DNA of 64,000 bases from Chloroflexus aggregans DSM 9485 (GCF_000021945.1 NC_011831.1:2989353-3053352), one strand, 5' to 3'; positions 8,775-17,959 are shown, counted from the first letter of the stretch. A program made the numbers and translations. The notes: generated by a model not told the origin, from the sequence alone.

Positions 8775-10162
8775 TAGCGGCCGGCGCGAATAATATCCAA
8801 CATCTCTTCAACGCGCGTAACCTTGACCCGTGGGCGACCTTGGGCGGCACCTTGTGCCGTCTCGTACTCGTTCAGTCGTTGCCAATCGGCATAGCTCACG
8901 AAATCAACACCACGCTCGCGCAAGAGATCGGCAATATCATCATTTTGTGGCGCACCGGGCAACGTTGGCAGATCGGCCAGCATGCTGTTCACGGTCTCTA
9001 CGGCGTCGGGCTTATTCGTGCCGATCACTCCCGACGGGCCGCGCTTGATCCACCCGACCACATACTCACCGGGGATCGGCTCGCCATTTGGTCCGTTGAG
9101 GACACGTCCATCACGGTTGGGGATGGTGCCGCTCGCTTCGTCGAACGGCACATCGGGTAGAGGGACACCACGATAACCAACTGAACGGAGTATCATACCG
9201 CAGCTAATCTCTTCGGTCACACCGGTGCCGCGCGGGCGCAGACTGCCGTCGGCGGCCTGTACCAGCCGGTTGCGTTCGATGGTCACTCCGGTAACGCGGC
9301 CATCAGCACCGTGGATTGCAATGGGTGAAATGAGGAAGCGCATGACAATCCGCCGTGGTGCGCCGGTACTGCCGCGTGCAGCGTATTCGCGGAGCAGCTC
9401 AACATTCCTCGCCGCTGTCTTATCGTTGGCCATTGCGGCCTCACTCAGCGGGTCAAGCTCAAGATCGGCCGGATCAACAATAACGTCCACGCCTTTGAGT
9501 TCACCGAACTCCTTCAACTCAGGATTGGTGAAGGCTGCCTGCACCGGCCCACGCCGACCTAGCATCACCACTTCGCGAACTTTGCTCTGGCGCAGAGCAG
9601 CGAGTGCATAGTCGGCAATATCGGTTTTTGCCAGCTCATCGGGATCGCTGACTAAGATGCGGGTGACATCCATCGCCACGTTTCCGTTGCCAACTACCAC
9701 TACCCGCTCAACGTTCAAATCTACTTCGAGGTCACGGTAATCAGGACGGCCGTTGTACCAACCGACGAAGGCGGTTGCCGGCATACTACCAAAGAGATCC
9801 TCACCCGGGATACCCATTCGTCGATCTGATTGTGCGCCAACGGCGTAGACGATCTGATCATAGCGTGCGCGGAGATCGGCGTGGGTAATATCAACGCCGA
9901 AGGTGACGTTGCCAAAGTAGCGGACACTAGGGTGGGCTGCGAGTTTGTCGTAGATACGTGTGACCGCCTTAATCGACTGATGATCAGGAGCAACTCCCTC
10001 ACGTACCAGTCCATAGGGTGTGGGGAAGCGATTAAAAATGTCGATCTGGCAGACGAGATCTTTTTGCTTTAGTAAAGCCTCAACAGTGTAGAAACCGGCC
10101 GGACCGGCGCCAATAATAGCGACGCGCAGCGGGCGTTGGGCGCTTCCCAGAGTTTCACTCAC
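8774..10162 (-). CDS. Ferredoxin/adrenodoxin-type NADP+ reductase (FprA-like)
   Basis: A 462-residue flavoprotein that moves electrons between NADP(H) and ferredoxin. The FAD site VAIIGAGPAGFYTVEALL is at the N-terminus, the NADP site VVVGNGNVAMDVTRIL is in the middle, and the family motif GWIKRGPSGVIGTNKPDA is near the C-terminus. I chose the GTG at 10160-10162 because it follows AAAGGAG at ideal spacing; a start further upstream would add 18 residues outside the fold. In a phototroph this adrenodoxin-type enzyme is a likely supplier of NADPH from reduced ferredoxin, which is inference. It is co-transcribed with the downstream GT4 gene through a one-base overlap, which has no obvious metabolic meaning. 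Confidence 0.92.
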   Translation of the reverse strand: MSETLGSAQRPLRVAIIGAGPAGFYTVEALLKQKDLVCQIDIFNRFPTPYGLVREGVAPDHQSIKAVTRIYDKLAAHPSVRYFGNVTFGVDITHADLRARYDQIVYAVGAQSDRRMGIPGEDLFGSMPATAFVGWYNGRPDYRDLEVDLNVERVVVVGNGNVAMDVTRILVSDPDELAKTDIADYALAALRQSKVREVVMLGRRGPVQAAFTNPELKEFGELKGVDVIVDPADLELDPLSEAAMANDKTAARNVELLREYAARGSTGAPRRIVMRFLISPIAIHGADGRVTGVTIERNRLVQAADGSLRPRGTGVTEEISCGMILRSVGYRGVPLPDVPFDEASGTIPNRDGRVLNGPNGEPIPGEYVVGWIKRGPSGVIGTNKPDAVETVNSMLADLPTLPGAPQNDDIADLLRERGVDFVSYADWQRLNEYETAQGAAQGRPRVKVTRVEEMLDIIRAGR

Positions 10163-10458
10163 GGCGCACTCCTTTGTCGTCTGGTTACCGATTGAGCCAT
10201 TTGTGATATACAGCACAGATCGGGTTGCAATGTACCATGTCTATTACGTCATGTCAAACGTCTCGTAATGACCGCTCGAATGCGCAAGGCAGAACATCAT
10301 TGAGCCGGGATTGAGCGGCAATGAGCCGTCGCCGTTTTGCGATCTAGCCTGTGGTTTCGGTACGATCGGCGATTTTTGGTGATGGGTTTGTTGGCGAAAA
10401 TCATAGAAAAACGGAATATGAATTATTCTTGTGATCGATTTATTTTGCGGGATGCACG

Positions 10459-10498
10459 GCCGGTCGCCGTCGGGCCGTGTGTCCCGGCGGTGACCGGC
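10459..10498 (-). terminator. GC-rich hairpin downstream of the secretion-like operon
   Basis: The 398-base gap between the ferredoxin reductase (10162) and the EccC-type gene (10561) holds no convincing gene. Its only strong structure is an 11-base inverted repeat, GCCGGTCGCCG (10459-10469) with CGGTGACCGGC (10488-10498), one G-T pair. It lies 62 bases past the EccC stop and is not followed by a clear T-run, so termination is only plausible. The rest of the gap is mixed-composition sequence with nothing recognisable. Confidence 0.4.
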
Positions 10499-10560
10499 GG
10501 CCCGGCGGCGCACCGCGTACATCCGTCGGCGGGGATTGCATGATCGTATGCGCAGGTCAT

Positions 10561-13500
10561 TCACTCTTCCCCTGCCAACTGCACCATCACCGGCTCATCA
10601 TCGCCACTCACCAGCAATGCCCGTCCCGGTGGTTGCTCAAACGTGCGCTGGTCGGTGAGTGGCAGGTTTAAACCCAGCAATCGCGTGCCGGTGTCGTAGC
10701 GGCCCGGCCAGAGTACAATGCCATTACGGGCACTGTCGAGTGCTCGGAGCAGCGGATCATCGGCATAACTTATCGTGGCAGCAATTAAAAGGTGGAACGG
10801 TTCGTCACCGGTTTGCGCCAGCTCTACCAGTTGGTTGAATACATTGGGGGTTGGACCATAACTCTGCGTGAAGTGATCTCGCCATCGCTCGCGGCAGAGA
10901 TGATAATCATCAATTATGATCAAATATCGTTCGGTTGGATGATGACGTAACTCGGTTAGTTCGACGCTAAAAGCGATGAGACCGGCTTCATCGACGATAT
11001 AACGCACTGTTTGTGGTACGGTGCGCAATTGACTGAGACTGCGCCGTGGCCCATCGATAATGATCATTCGCACGGTTGCTTCCGTTTGAACTTCGTGGGC
11101 CACGGTAAGCAGCGTGCTACTCTTACCACTTCGGCGTGGCCCAATAATAAGTGCGTGGGGTGTCGCCGAGCCGAGGTGTAGGAAGGCCGGACCGGGTGGT
11201 TCTGCCGACCAGCCACAAGGTATGATCAGACCGATGTCACCTCGTCTGACTTTCGGTAATTGTTTACGTGACAATCGCTCGGGGAGGATTGCTAGCGGTG
11301 GCGGTCCGTTACAAGCCGATGCAAGACCGCCCATTGCTGCTACCTGCGCTCGAATTGCATAGGTGATTTCGCGACTATCACTACTGTCGCCCCACTCTTC
11401 TGGTAATCCAACTTGTAGTTCTAGCAACCCCTCATCGTTGTGCAGCCAATAACCCCGTCCTGGTGTTAATGGGGGTAATTGGGTTGCCGGTCGAATCCCA
11501 AAAACGTCGGTGTAATCGTTGAGTTCAGGCATCCGCAACGCTACCCGCTGCTCGAATTGGGCGGCCAGGCAGTATGGCAGGTCTGATGCTCGCTCAGCAC
11601 TGATGATGATGTGTAATCCAAGGTCGCGTCCATAACGGGCAAGTCGTACCAACTCCACCAGATCACTTTCGCCATAGGTGTCGCGCAGCTCATCGCGCAC
11701 TGCTGCTATGCGGTCGATGGCGAGGAGCAACGGTGGTCCCGGTGGTTGCCCGGCAGCCACCCGTGTTCTCCGCTCGCGTAGATGGTTGTCGAGTTGACGG
11801 AAGAGTGCGAGTAACGCTTCTCGCTCGAATGGGCGCACAAGTGCTCCGACATGCGGCAGGCCGGCGAGTGCATTGAGCAAGCGACCATCGCCATCGATCA
11901 GGTAGCACCAGAGAGCGTCGGATGGTAATCGGGAGGCTAGATCAAGCACGATCCGGGTCAGAGCGACGCTTTTACCACTTGCCGGCCCACCAAAAATGAC
12001 AAGATGACCGGCTTTTAGATCGATAAGTAGTGGTGCTTGTCGGGTTTGTTGGGGAATATCGAGTAATCCAATCGCGACTTGTAGACCACTGGCCGGTGCA
12101 GTTGTCGTCAAACGCGCTGATAAGGGTGGTTGCCAAATCGGTGATGGTTTCCAGTTGAGCGCATTGAGATGCACTTGACCGGCATTACACAATTGTCGTG
12201 TGACCGTCTCGAGATCACTCTGACCATTAGCTTGTGTCGTGAGCCGAGCAACCTGGACCAGTCGTACTTCGCTGCCACTCCGCATATAGGCGCGGCCCGG
12301 TAATTGTGGTGGTAAAAAAGCCGCATCAGGTCGTTGTAGCATTTCACGACTGTCTTCACTGCTCCCAAGACGAAGCGCAATGAAGTAGCTCAATTGACTA
12401 CGGATTTCATCACTTACGACGCGCGCCGGTTGTTGGGTTGCAATCAGTAAATGGACGCCTAGTGAGCGGCCTTGCTTTACGACGCGGACGAGAGCACTGA
12501 CAAAATCGGGACAACTGCGCGCCATTTCGTCAAATTCGTCAAGTATAATCAGCAAATTAGGCAGTGGTTCTAGCGGGTATTTGTTAGCTAAGGCTCGATA
12601 ATCGGCGATATTTTCAACATGCACACCGTAGGATTCGGTGACGGTGCGTAACATCGTTTTGCGTCGTCGCAATTCGCTCGTGATAGCTACGATTGCACGG
12701 GTTGCCATCCTGCCGTCAAGATCGGTGACAAAGCCGGTGGTATGCGGCCAATGAGCGAAGGGTGCCAGCGCAGCGCCACCTTTAAAATCGATAAGCAGTA
12801 AGTTCAACCGATCTGGACCGTGGGTTACAGCAAGGGCAGTGATAATACTCTGTAGCAAGACACTTTTCCCTGCACCGGTGGTGCCGGCAATAATCCCATG
12901 GGGGCCGTGTTGTTGTTCATTAAGATTGAGGTGTAATGGCTTTCCATCACCAACCGATCCAATAGGAACGTCGGCATGCCAGGCATTGGTCGGTAATTCT
13001 TGCCAGCGTGTGGGAACAGGATGGTTAGCGCCGAAATACTCTGCCAGCAAATCGAGCAATCGCACGTGGCGCGGTAGGTTTTGTCCAACGCCGACCTCGT
13101 TGAGACGTATTGTCGCCAGACGACGGGCTAGCTGTTCGATCCCACTGCGATCTAACCGATCGGGCTGGAAGGGTGTTGCAGGCCATGCTTCGCCGGCTCG
13201 TGTCCATCGTCCCATCCATTGATCGACCTCTACCATTGCCGCACAGTGCTCTGGCATATTGGCCCAATCGTCGGTGAGGACGACAACTATGATGCCGTAT
13301 GCTCCACCGTCACGCAGCAATTGACCGAGCGCAGTATGTACGGTAACTAACCCTGCACCATCGACGATGATCAAGATAGGTAAAGGGTTAGCCGACGCCA
13401 GTTCACGTCGTCGGCTCAATTCATCGAGTAAGAGGGTCAGGAGACGTTCGATGGCTGCTGCCTCTGTCGCTGCCAATACCCGTCCGGTTGCAGTTTCGTC

Positions 13501-14310
13501 GGCGAGTTGGGTGTGGGGTAGGCGTACTATCCATTGCCAATCGGGAGCAGCAGTGGGCGTTGCAATCAGAGCGATCCGCAGTTCAGAGGGAGCATGCAGA
13601 GTTGCTGCCTGTGCTAGTAGGGCATAGGCCAAACCTAAAACAGCAGAGCGTGGTCCGGCAATACCTAATGAACCGAGCTGACGTAACGGCAGGCAGATCG
13701 GTACATGCTGGAGATGGGCATATTCGGCGAGCAGGTGATCGATCCGACGGTCGGCCGGTGTACTTGGTGGAATCACAGCTCGGCTAGCCGCAGGTAACAT
13801 TCCGCTACCCAATCGTAACTCTAGCGCATCATCATCGTGTAGGCGTCGTTCCCATAAGCGTGGTTCAGGTGTGCGAAGACGTTCGCCCGCACCGGCGATC
13901 TGTAATAGCTCGACCGGATCAGGTGCAAGATAGCGTCGGGCGGATCGCTCTGCTTCGTGTAGGCGGCGGAGACGGGAGCGCGCGGCTGCGAGGCGATCAC
14001 TGAATAGCGCCTCTTGTTCGGTGTACGCTTGGGTGTTACGCCGTGCCGACTCTCGCTCGTGGAAGAGCGTGACGCTACCACTCAATAACGCCAACACTAA
14101 CGCCGGCAGCGACATGAGCCACGAGCCGTGACCAAACCAAGCACTGGCGCTAAACATGAGAGCGGCAATCACCGGCAACAAGGCCTGTAACCAGATCGTG
14201 GTCGTTCTGGGCGGCGGTGGGGTTGGTGGGGTTGGTAGTTCCACCGTCTCGGCGTGCCAACGTGGTCGTAAGCGTGGTGGCCGATTAAAATGACTGTAAT
14301 GATCCGGCAT
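10561..14310 (-). CDS. EccC/EssC-type secretion ATPase, three FtsK/SpoIIIE ATPase domains
   Basis: A 1249-residue inner-membrane motor of the type VII secretion class. After a Pro-rich N-terminus, two transmembrane helices (about residues 40-60 and 64-82) are followed by a basic coiled stretch and a degenerate ATPase-like domain (about 190-380). Three FtsK/SpoIIIE ATPase domains follow. Walker A motifs are GTTGAGKS (about 476-483), GGPASGKS (about 774-781) and GPRRSGKS (about 1057-1064). Walker B motifs are LLIILDEFDEMA, LLLAIDRIA and YLIIIDDYHLC. All three P-loops look intact. There is no N-terminal FHA pair as in Firmicutes EssC, so the protein resembles a fused actinobacterial EccCa-EccCb. 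It is the last gene of the locus, 13 bases after a WXG100 gene. A DNA translocase is the alternative, but the WXG100 neighbours argue strongly for protein export. Confidence 0.92.
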   Translation of the reverse strand: MPDHYSHFNRPPRLRPRWHAETVELPTPPTPPPPRTTTIWLQALLPVIAALMFSASAWFGHGSWLMSLPALVLALLSGSVTLFHERESARRNTQAYTEQEALFSDRLAAARSRLRRLHEAERSARRYLAPDPVELLQIAGAGERLRTPEPRLWERRLHDDDALELRLGSGMLPAASRAVIPPSTPADRRIDHLLAEYAHLQHVPICLPLRQLGSLGIAGPRSAVLGLAYALLAQAATLHAPSELRIALIATPTAAPDWQWIVRLPHTQLADETATGRVLAATEAAAIERLLTLLLDELSRRRELASANPLPILIIVDGAGLVTVHTALGQLLRDGGAYGIIVVVLTDDWANMPEHCAAMVEVDQWMGRWTRAGEAWPATPFQPDRLDRSGIEQLARRLATIRLNEVGVGQNLPRHVRLLDLLAEYFGANHPVPTRWQELPTNAWHADVPIGSVGDGKPLHLNLNEQQHGPHGIIAGTTGAGKSVLLQSIITALAVTHGPDRLNLLLIDFKGGAALAPFAHWPHTTGFVTDLDGRMATRAIVAITSELRRRKTMLRTVTESYGVHVENIADYRALANKYPLEPLPNLLIILDEFDEMARSCPDFVSALVRVVKQGRSLGVHLLIATQQPARVVSDEIRSQLSYFIALRLGSSEDSREMLQRPDAAFLPPQLPGRAYMRSGSEVRLVQVARLTTQANGQSDLETVTRQLCNAGQVHLNALNWKPSPIWQPPLSARLTTTAPASGLQVAIGLLDIPQQTRQAPLLIDLKAGHLVIFGGPASGKSVALTRIVLDLASRLPSDALWCYLIDGDGRLLNALAGLPHVGALVRPFEREALLALFRQLDNHLRERRTRVAAGQPPGPPLLLAIDRIAAVRDELRDTYGESDLVELVRLARYGRDLGLHIIISAERASDLPYCLAAQFEQRVALRMPELNDYTDVFGIRPATQLPPLTPGRGYWLHNDEGLLELQVGLPEEWGDSSDSREITYAIRAQVAAMGGLASACNGPPPLAILPERLSRKQLPKVRRGDIGLIIPCGWSAEPPGPAFLHLGSATPHALIIGPRRSGKSSTLLTVAHEVQTEATVRMIIIDGPRRSLSQLRTVPQTVRYIVDEAGLIAFSVELTELRHHPTERYLIIIDDYHLCRERWRDHFTQSYGPTPNVFNQLVELAQTGDEPFHLLIAATISYADDPLLRALDSARNGIVLWPGRYDTGTRLLGLNLPLTDQRTFEQPPGRALLVSGDDEPVMVQLAGEE

Positions 14311-14323
14311 TGTTCGCTACCTG

Positions 14324-14650
14324 CTAATGTTGTTGTTGTGCGAGACGCTCTTGTTCGGCGCGCATGCGATTGATCCGATCCTGTTCAGCTCGGGCGCGAT
14401 CACTGGCCTGCGCGATTGCATTTGCCACCTGTAAGCATCGTTCACGTAACCGGATGGACGCGGCCTGAATAGTCGCATAGCGTGCTATCCATTCTTGTTG
14501 GCGCGGTCCTTCCCAGCTACCGAGCAATTCGGTAGTTGCTCGTGCGCGGCAGTTTGCTGCCGAGTCTAGTTCACCGGCTAACCGGCGCAACGCGCCAATC
14601 GCATCGTTAGCGGCTCCCCAATCCCAATACACGTCGTGCGGCCCTGACAT
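14324..14650 (-). CDS. WXG100-family protein (108 aa)
   Basis: A small helical-hairpin protein of the ESAT-6/CFP-10 type, normally a secreted substrate or partner of type VII systems. Two long helices are separated by a turn carrying Trp-x-Gly in ELLGSWEGPRQQEW (about residue 47). The second helix ends in a highly charged Arg/Glu-rich tail (RARAEQDRINRMRAEQERL) and then LAQQQH. A classic YxxxD/E export signal is not evident in the last residues. It lies between the lipase-like gene (15-base gap) and the EccC gene (13-base gap). Length is typical of the family, slightly long. Confidence 0.88.
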   Translation of the reverse strand: MSGPHDVYWDWGAANDAIGALRRLAGELDSAANCRARATTELLGSWEGPRQQEWIARYATIQAASIRLRERCLQVANAIAQASDRARAEQDRINRMRAEQERLAQQQH

Positions 14651-14665
14651 CGTGGTTGCCTCCTC

Positions 14666-16696
14666 TTAAGCCGAAAGTGGAGGTGCTTCCGGCCACTCAA
14701 TCTCAACGGCTGGTGGTTCGGATAGGGTCGGGATCGGTAGTAACTCGAACTTCATCGGATCGATGGTAAATGGCATCGTTTGTACCTCGTTGGGTAGACG
14801 GGTATAGTCGAACGTTTCGTAGGCGCTATGCGCAACGCTAGGTTGATCGATAGTTTGATTGTTCAAGGTATACACGTTATCGCGATACCGCAAATCGTCA
14901 TGTCCGGCACCAACCGCTTTCGCCAACGCATCGTCGCTATCAACATAGTGACGAACTGTGACGGCTTGAGCATTGATCGAGGAAGGTACGTCACTCCATT
15001 CACCTGCCGGACGCACGGCACCTAAGGTAGTAACGCTGGCTAATCGGATGTTGCGTTGCGCCAATGCGGTCTGTACCTGCGGATCATTACTTAGCAGGAT
15101 GCACATGCCACCGCCCATGCTGTGTCCGGTAAGGTGAAGGGTACTACCTTCCGGCAGGTTCTCAATCAGGTCGAGCATCCGGCTACGTACTGTTTGGTAG
15201 TAAGCATTTTCTGCGACGCGCTCTTTGCCCTCAGCAGTGTTAATGACCGAAACAAGGCCGTTCGTGCCATACGCCATATTGTCCAGGTTAAGACCACTGA
15301 TTCCAACAACATATTCTGTTTCGCCGACCCGAGCAGCGCGCACCTCCTCGCTGAGGTACGGACTAATCAGGCTGTGGGCATTGGCCTGCAATGCAGCCGG
15401 CGTGATCCGATAGGGTTGAGTGGCATCAAGATTACACTCAAGCGGTGGAAAAACGGCTGTTGCCGAGACGTGACCATCTGGTTCGGCGTCTGGACCGGTT
15501 GTTGGGCGAGTCAATGGACCGAGTGATAAATTCATCCGGGCAGCATAATTAAGCTGCTCGAGCCGAATAGCCAGTTCGCGAATTTTATCCGGGGGTAGGT
15601 TCTCAAAAGCATTGATCCAAAGATCGTTTTCGAGTATTGCCAGTACCTCAACAGGATTAGAAACAGGTAGGCTTGGTCGCAGGCGATCAAGCTGTCCACT
15701 AGCTAACATTGCGAGTAAGGGAGAGGAAAGGATCAGCGTGGTTGCTAACGTACTGTATGGCCCCAGCCTCCATTTGAGAGACTGCCAATGCCGGGCGAAG
15801 CTGGTCACGATAGGCAATATCGTGTACAACTGTTGGTATTGCCCCACAATACTCGCACGCCGTTGAATCTGCTCGGCGAGATGTGAGAGAGACGGAGGTA
15901 CGTTTGTGACCAACCCCAAATCGGCGATAGGTACAGCGAAATGTCCCAACGAGTTGAAGGGGAGCGGCATAAACCGCATCAGCCACGCGATAGTGTGAAG
16001 CGGAGGCAGCTCTAATGTGGTAATGACCTCCAAGTGACCTATCGTGCGCCAGATGTAATAGCGATAGGGTATGGCGGCAAACGTACCCCAATGGTGTTGC
16101 CAGGCTAAGAGTGACGGATAATACAACAGTGCTTGCCGGTGAAGCTGTTGTCCAAATGCGCCAAACAAATGTCGTATGGTCGTTCCGGTCAATACCGACC
16201 AAGAGCGTGACAAATGCAAGGTTGGTGCAATCACTCTGCTGAACCACCCTGAAGTTGTCAGGGACGTGCGAAGTTGTGGTTGCCAACGTGTCGGAGAGCG
16301 TAGCTCCCAGATAACACGCAATGCCATCCTCGCACCGAGATCGAACGCCGTCCGGGCAAGTCGATGAGGTGACAGCATTGGTTGACGGCTATTGCCAACG
16401 ATGATAGGTAGACCGTTACTCAGGGTCCTGACGTGCAAAACACCTTGATCTGCCGCCTCTAATCGGTCAGCCGTCGTGCGCACCCAAGCTGCCAGATCAC
16501 CGATCGAGCGATAGTGTGCAAACAACTCGTCGGTCAATCCATGCACTGCGGGAACACTGTATTCACGGCAACGAGACTGAAACCGATTGAGTGTCGTTGA
16601 GAGATGGCCGGTTATTGCTTGCAAATGGTCGAGATCGGTAGTGACAACCGCAGCAAACCGGCGTAAATGCTCTGGAATAGCAGCGACGGTATTCAT
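14666..16696 (-). CDS. Lipase-like alpha/beta hydrolase with helical N-terminal region, probable type VII substrate
   Basis: A 676-residue protein. The first 90 residues are helical and resemble the WXG100/LXG leader region of type VII substrates (DHLQAITGHLSTTLNRF, then LAAWVRTTADRLEAAD). Residues about 110-345 are rich in Trp, His, Leu and Tyr, with several weakly hydrophobic helices. The C-terminal third is a class 3-type lipase domain: nucleophile Ser near 526 in LTGHSMGGGM, an acid in YVDSDDAL (near 588) and a His in VAHSAYETF (near 623). I chose the ATG at 16694-16696 because it overlaps the stop of the EspG-like gene as ATGA, pointing to coupled translation. It may be an exported effector or a membrane-remodelling lipase; no immunity gene is obvious unless the EspG-like protein fills that role. 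Confidence 0.82.
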   Translation of the reverse strand: MNTVAAIPEHLRRFAAVVTTDLDHLQAITGHLSTTLNRFQSRCREYSVPAVHGLTDELFAHYRSIGDLAAWVRTTADRLEAADQGVLHVRTLSNGLPIIVGNSRQPMLSPHRLARTAFDLGARMALRVIWELRSPTRWQPQLRTSLTTSGWFSRVIAPTLHLSRSWSVLTGTTIRHLFGAFGQQLHRQALLYYPSLLAWQHHWGTFAAIPYRYYIWRTIGHLEVITTLELPPLHTIAWLMRFMPLPFNSLGHFAVPIADLGLVTNVPPSLSHLAEQIQRRASIVGQYQQLYTILPIVTSFARHWQSLKWRLGPYSTLATTLILSSPLLAMLASGQLDRLRPSLPVSNPVEVLAILENDLWINAFENLPPDKIRELAIRLEQLNYAARMNLSLGPLTRPTTGPDAEPDGHVSATAVFPPLECNLDATQPYRITPAALQANAHSLISPYLSEEVRAARVGETEYVVGISGLNLDNMAYGTNGLVSVINTAEGKERVAENAYYQTVRSRMLDLIENLPEGSTLHLTGHSMGGGMCILLSNDPQVQTALAQRNIRLASVTTLGAVRPAGEWSDVPSSINAQAVTVRHYVDSDDALAKAVGAGHDDLRYRDNVYTLNNQTIDQPSVAHSAYETFDYTRLPNEVQTMPFTIDPMKFELLPIPTLSEPPAVEIEWPEAPPLSA

Positions 16697-17487
16697 GCGG
16701 CCTCGCAGATCCAAGCCCCAAACTCATCTACCCGTGAACGTAAACCTTTGACGCCGACCGGCCACAGTGCCATGAGATCGGCATGCTCAGGTGCCGGGGC
16801 AGCCCACCAACCACCGTAACGTCCGGCGATAACCAAAGCACCGCGCGCTTCAGGCTGAGGTTGTCGCATATGCCGGATCGCGGCTAGAGCGTAGCGCGAG
16901 GGTTTTGGGCCGATAGTCTCAACCAACGTGTGGGCTATCGCCGGTGAACTACCGTGTTTCTGTAACGCCCACACGGCCATTTGGAGGTCGTTGTGATGCA
17001 GTGCATTAAACGCGGTCAACACTGCTTCACCATTCAAAAGCACAGGTGTTTCATTGTCCGGTTCGCGGAAGTTCGCCGGTGCGAGCAGATCAAGCATTGT
17101 GTCGGTCACTTGCTTTGCATCACTGATTGCCTGGAAACGGTGTACATCTGGTAAAGGACTACTGTGGAGAACGAAGCGCTGACCAAACCGACTAATATGA
17201 CCAAGGCGCGTGGGTGGACCGCTGGCGACGATAAGTAGACTGTCGGCGAGTGCTACTGTGCGCAGGAGCGTGGCAAGCTCAGGGTGGGGTAACGGTGGCT
17301 CCTCAGATTCTGGTGATAAGGTCAACAAATCACGTGCAGCGAGACTACTCATTGCGGTATTCAACATGCCTTCGAGCAGTGGACGTTCGGGCAGAGTACC
17401 TTGTCCAAGCGAAAAGGGGCGTGGCAACTCGAGTAACCCGAGTAACAACAACAACTCTGCGTGATTGATTTGGAATATCGATGTCAT
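16693..17487 (-). CDS. EspG-like secretion chaperone candidate (264 aa)
   Basis: I cannot assign this protein firmly. Its N-terminal layout (AELLLLLGLLELPRPFSLG, then a long helix SLAARDLLTLSP, then HPELATLLRTVALADSLLIV) and its mixed alpha/beta composition without membrane segments recall EspG, the cytoplasmic chaperone of ESX substrates in actinobacteria. The C-terminal part contains ARGALVIAGRYGGWW and ends GAWICEAA. It is encoded between the first WXG100 gene and the lipase-like gene, with a 4-base ATGA overlap to the latter, as expected for a substrate-specific chaperone. An immunity protein for the lipase is the main alternative. Confidence 0.65.
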   Translation of the reverse strand: MTSIFQINHAELLLLLGLLELPRPFSLGQGTLPERPLLEGMLNTAMSSLAARDLLTLSPESEEPPLPHPELATLLRTVALADSLLIVASGPPTRLGHISRFGQRFVLHSSPLPDVHRFQAISDAKQVTDTMLDLLAPANFREPDNETPVLLNGEAVLTAFNALHHNDLQMAVWALQKHGSSPAIAHTLVETIGPKPSRYALAAIRHMRQPQPEARGALVIAGRYGGWWAAPAPEHADLMALWPVGVKGLRSRVDEFGAWICEAA

Positions 17488-17515
17488 CCGTCTTCCTCCA
17501 TATCAAATACTTGAA

Positions 17516-17549
17516 CAGAAGCCGGCAGAACGAAACCTGCCGGCTTCTG
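17516..17549 (-). terminator. Perfect 13-bp hairpin inside the secretion-like operon
   Basis: CAGAAGCCGGCAG (17516-17528) and CTGCCGGCTTCTG (17537-17549) pair perfectly around an 8-base loop. The structure sits 7 bases after the stop of the first WXG100 gene and before the EspG-like gene. Only a weak T-rich stretch follows on the minus strand, so it may be a partial terminator or an mRNA-stabilising end that keeps the WXG100 message more abundant than the downstream genes. Confidence 0.65.
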
Positions 17550-17556
17550 CTTGTGC

Positions 17557-17835
17557 TTATTGACCACCGGCCTGCATAATGTTTTGGTTAATCTGAGCGA
17601 CTTGCCGGCGCAACTCTTCAAGTGAACCCTGAATAGCTAACAACTTCTGATGCGTCTCAGCCCAATGCGATCGGAACTGAGCGGCAAGGCGTCCATCCCA
17701 GTTGTTAGGATCTGAAAGAACCTGTCCTTCACGGTTCAGATCGCTAATTTGCTGCAACAGTGGCCCTTGCACAATCCGTTGAAATCGTTCTACCGCTTCT
17801 CGTGCAGTTGCCGTCGAGAGTACCCGGTCACTCAT
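17557..17835 (-). CDS. WXG100-family protein (92 aa), first gene of the secretion-like operon
   Basis: A 92-residue helical-hairpin protein with Trp-Asp-Gly in DPNNWDGRLAAQF near residue 48 and two amphipathic helices either side (AVERFQRIVQGPLLQQI and HQKLLAIQGSLEELRRQV). Size and motif match the WXG100 family. I chose the ATG at 17833-17835 because it follows CGAAAGGAG at good spacing; an upstream start would add 21 unrelated residues. A TATATA -10 candidate is at 17874-17879 on the minus strand. With the 108-residue paralogue at the other end of the locus it could form a heterodimer. Confidence 0.88.
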   Translation of the reverse strand: MSDRVLSTATAREAVERFQRIVQGPLLQQISDLNREGQVLSDPNNWDGRLAAQFRSHWAETHQKLLAIQGSLEELRRQVAQINQNIMQAGGQ

Positions 17836-17907
17836 GGTCAATCTCCTTTCGATAGGACGAATAACACCTGGCATATATAAAACCGTTGCAACACGCAAAA
17901 AGACTCG

Positions 17908-17929
17908 CGAAAATTGTCGGCAATTTTCG
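17908..17929. promoter_or_regulatory. 9-bp inverted repeat, operator candidate
   Basis: CGAAAATTG (17908-17916), TCGG loop, CAATTTTCG (17921-17929): a perfect inverted repeat about 30 bases upstream of the probable -10 of the WXG100 operon. It could be a regulator site for that operon or a terminator-like stem separating it from the divergent rRNA unit. Confidence 0.45.
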
Positions 17930-17959
17930 AGACGACCGGTGATTGAACTCGATGGTTAA

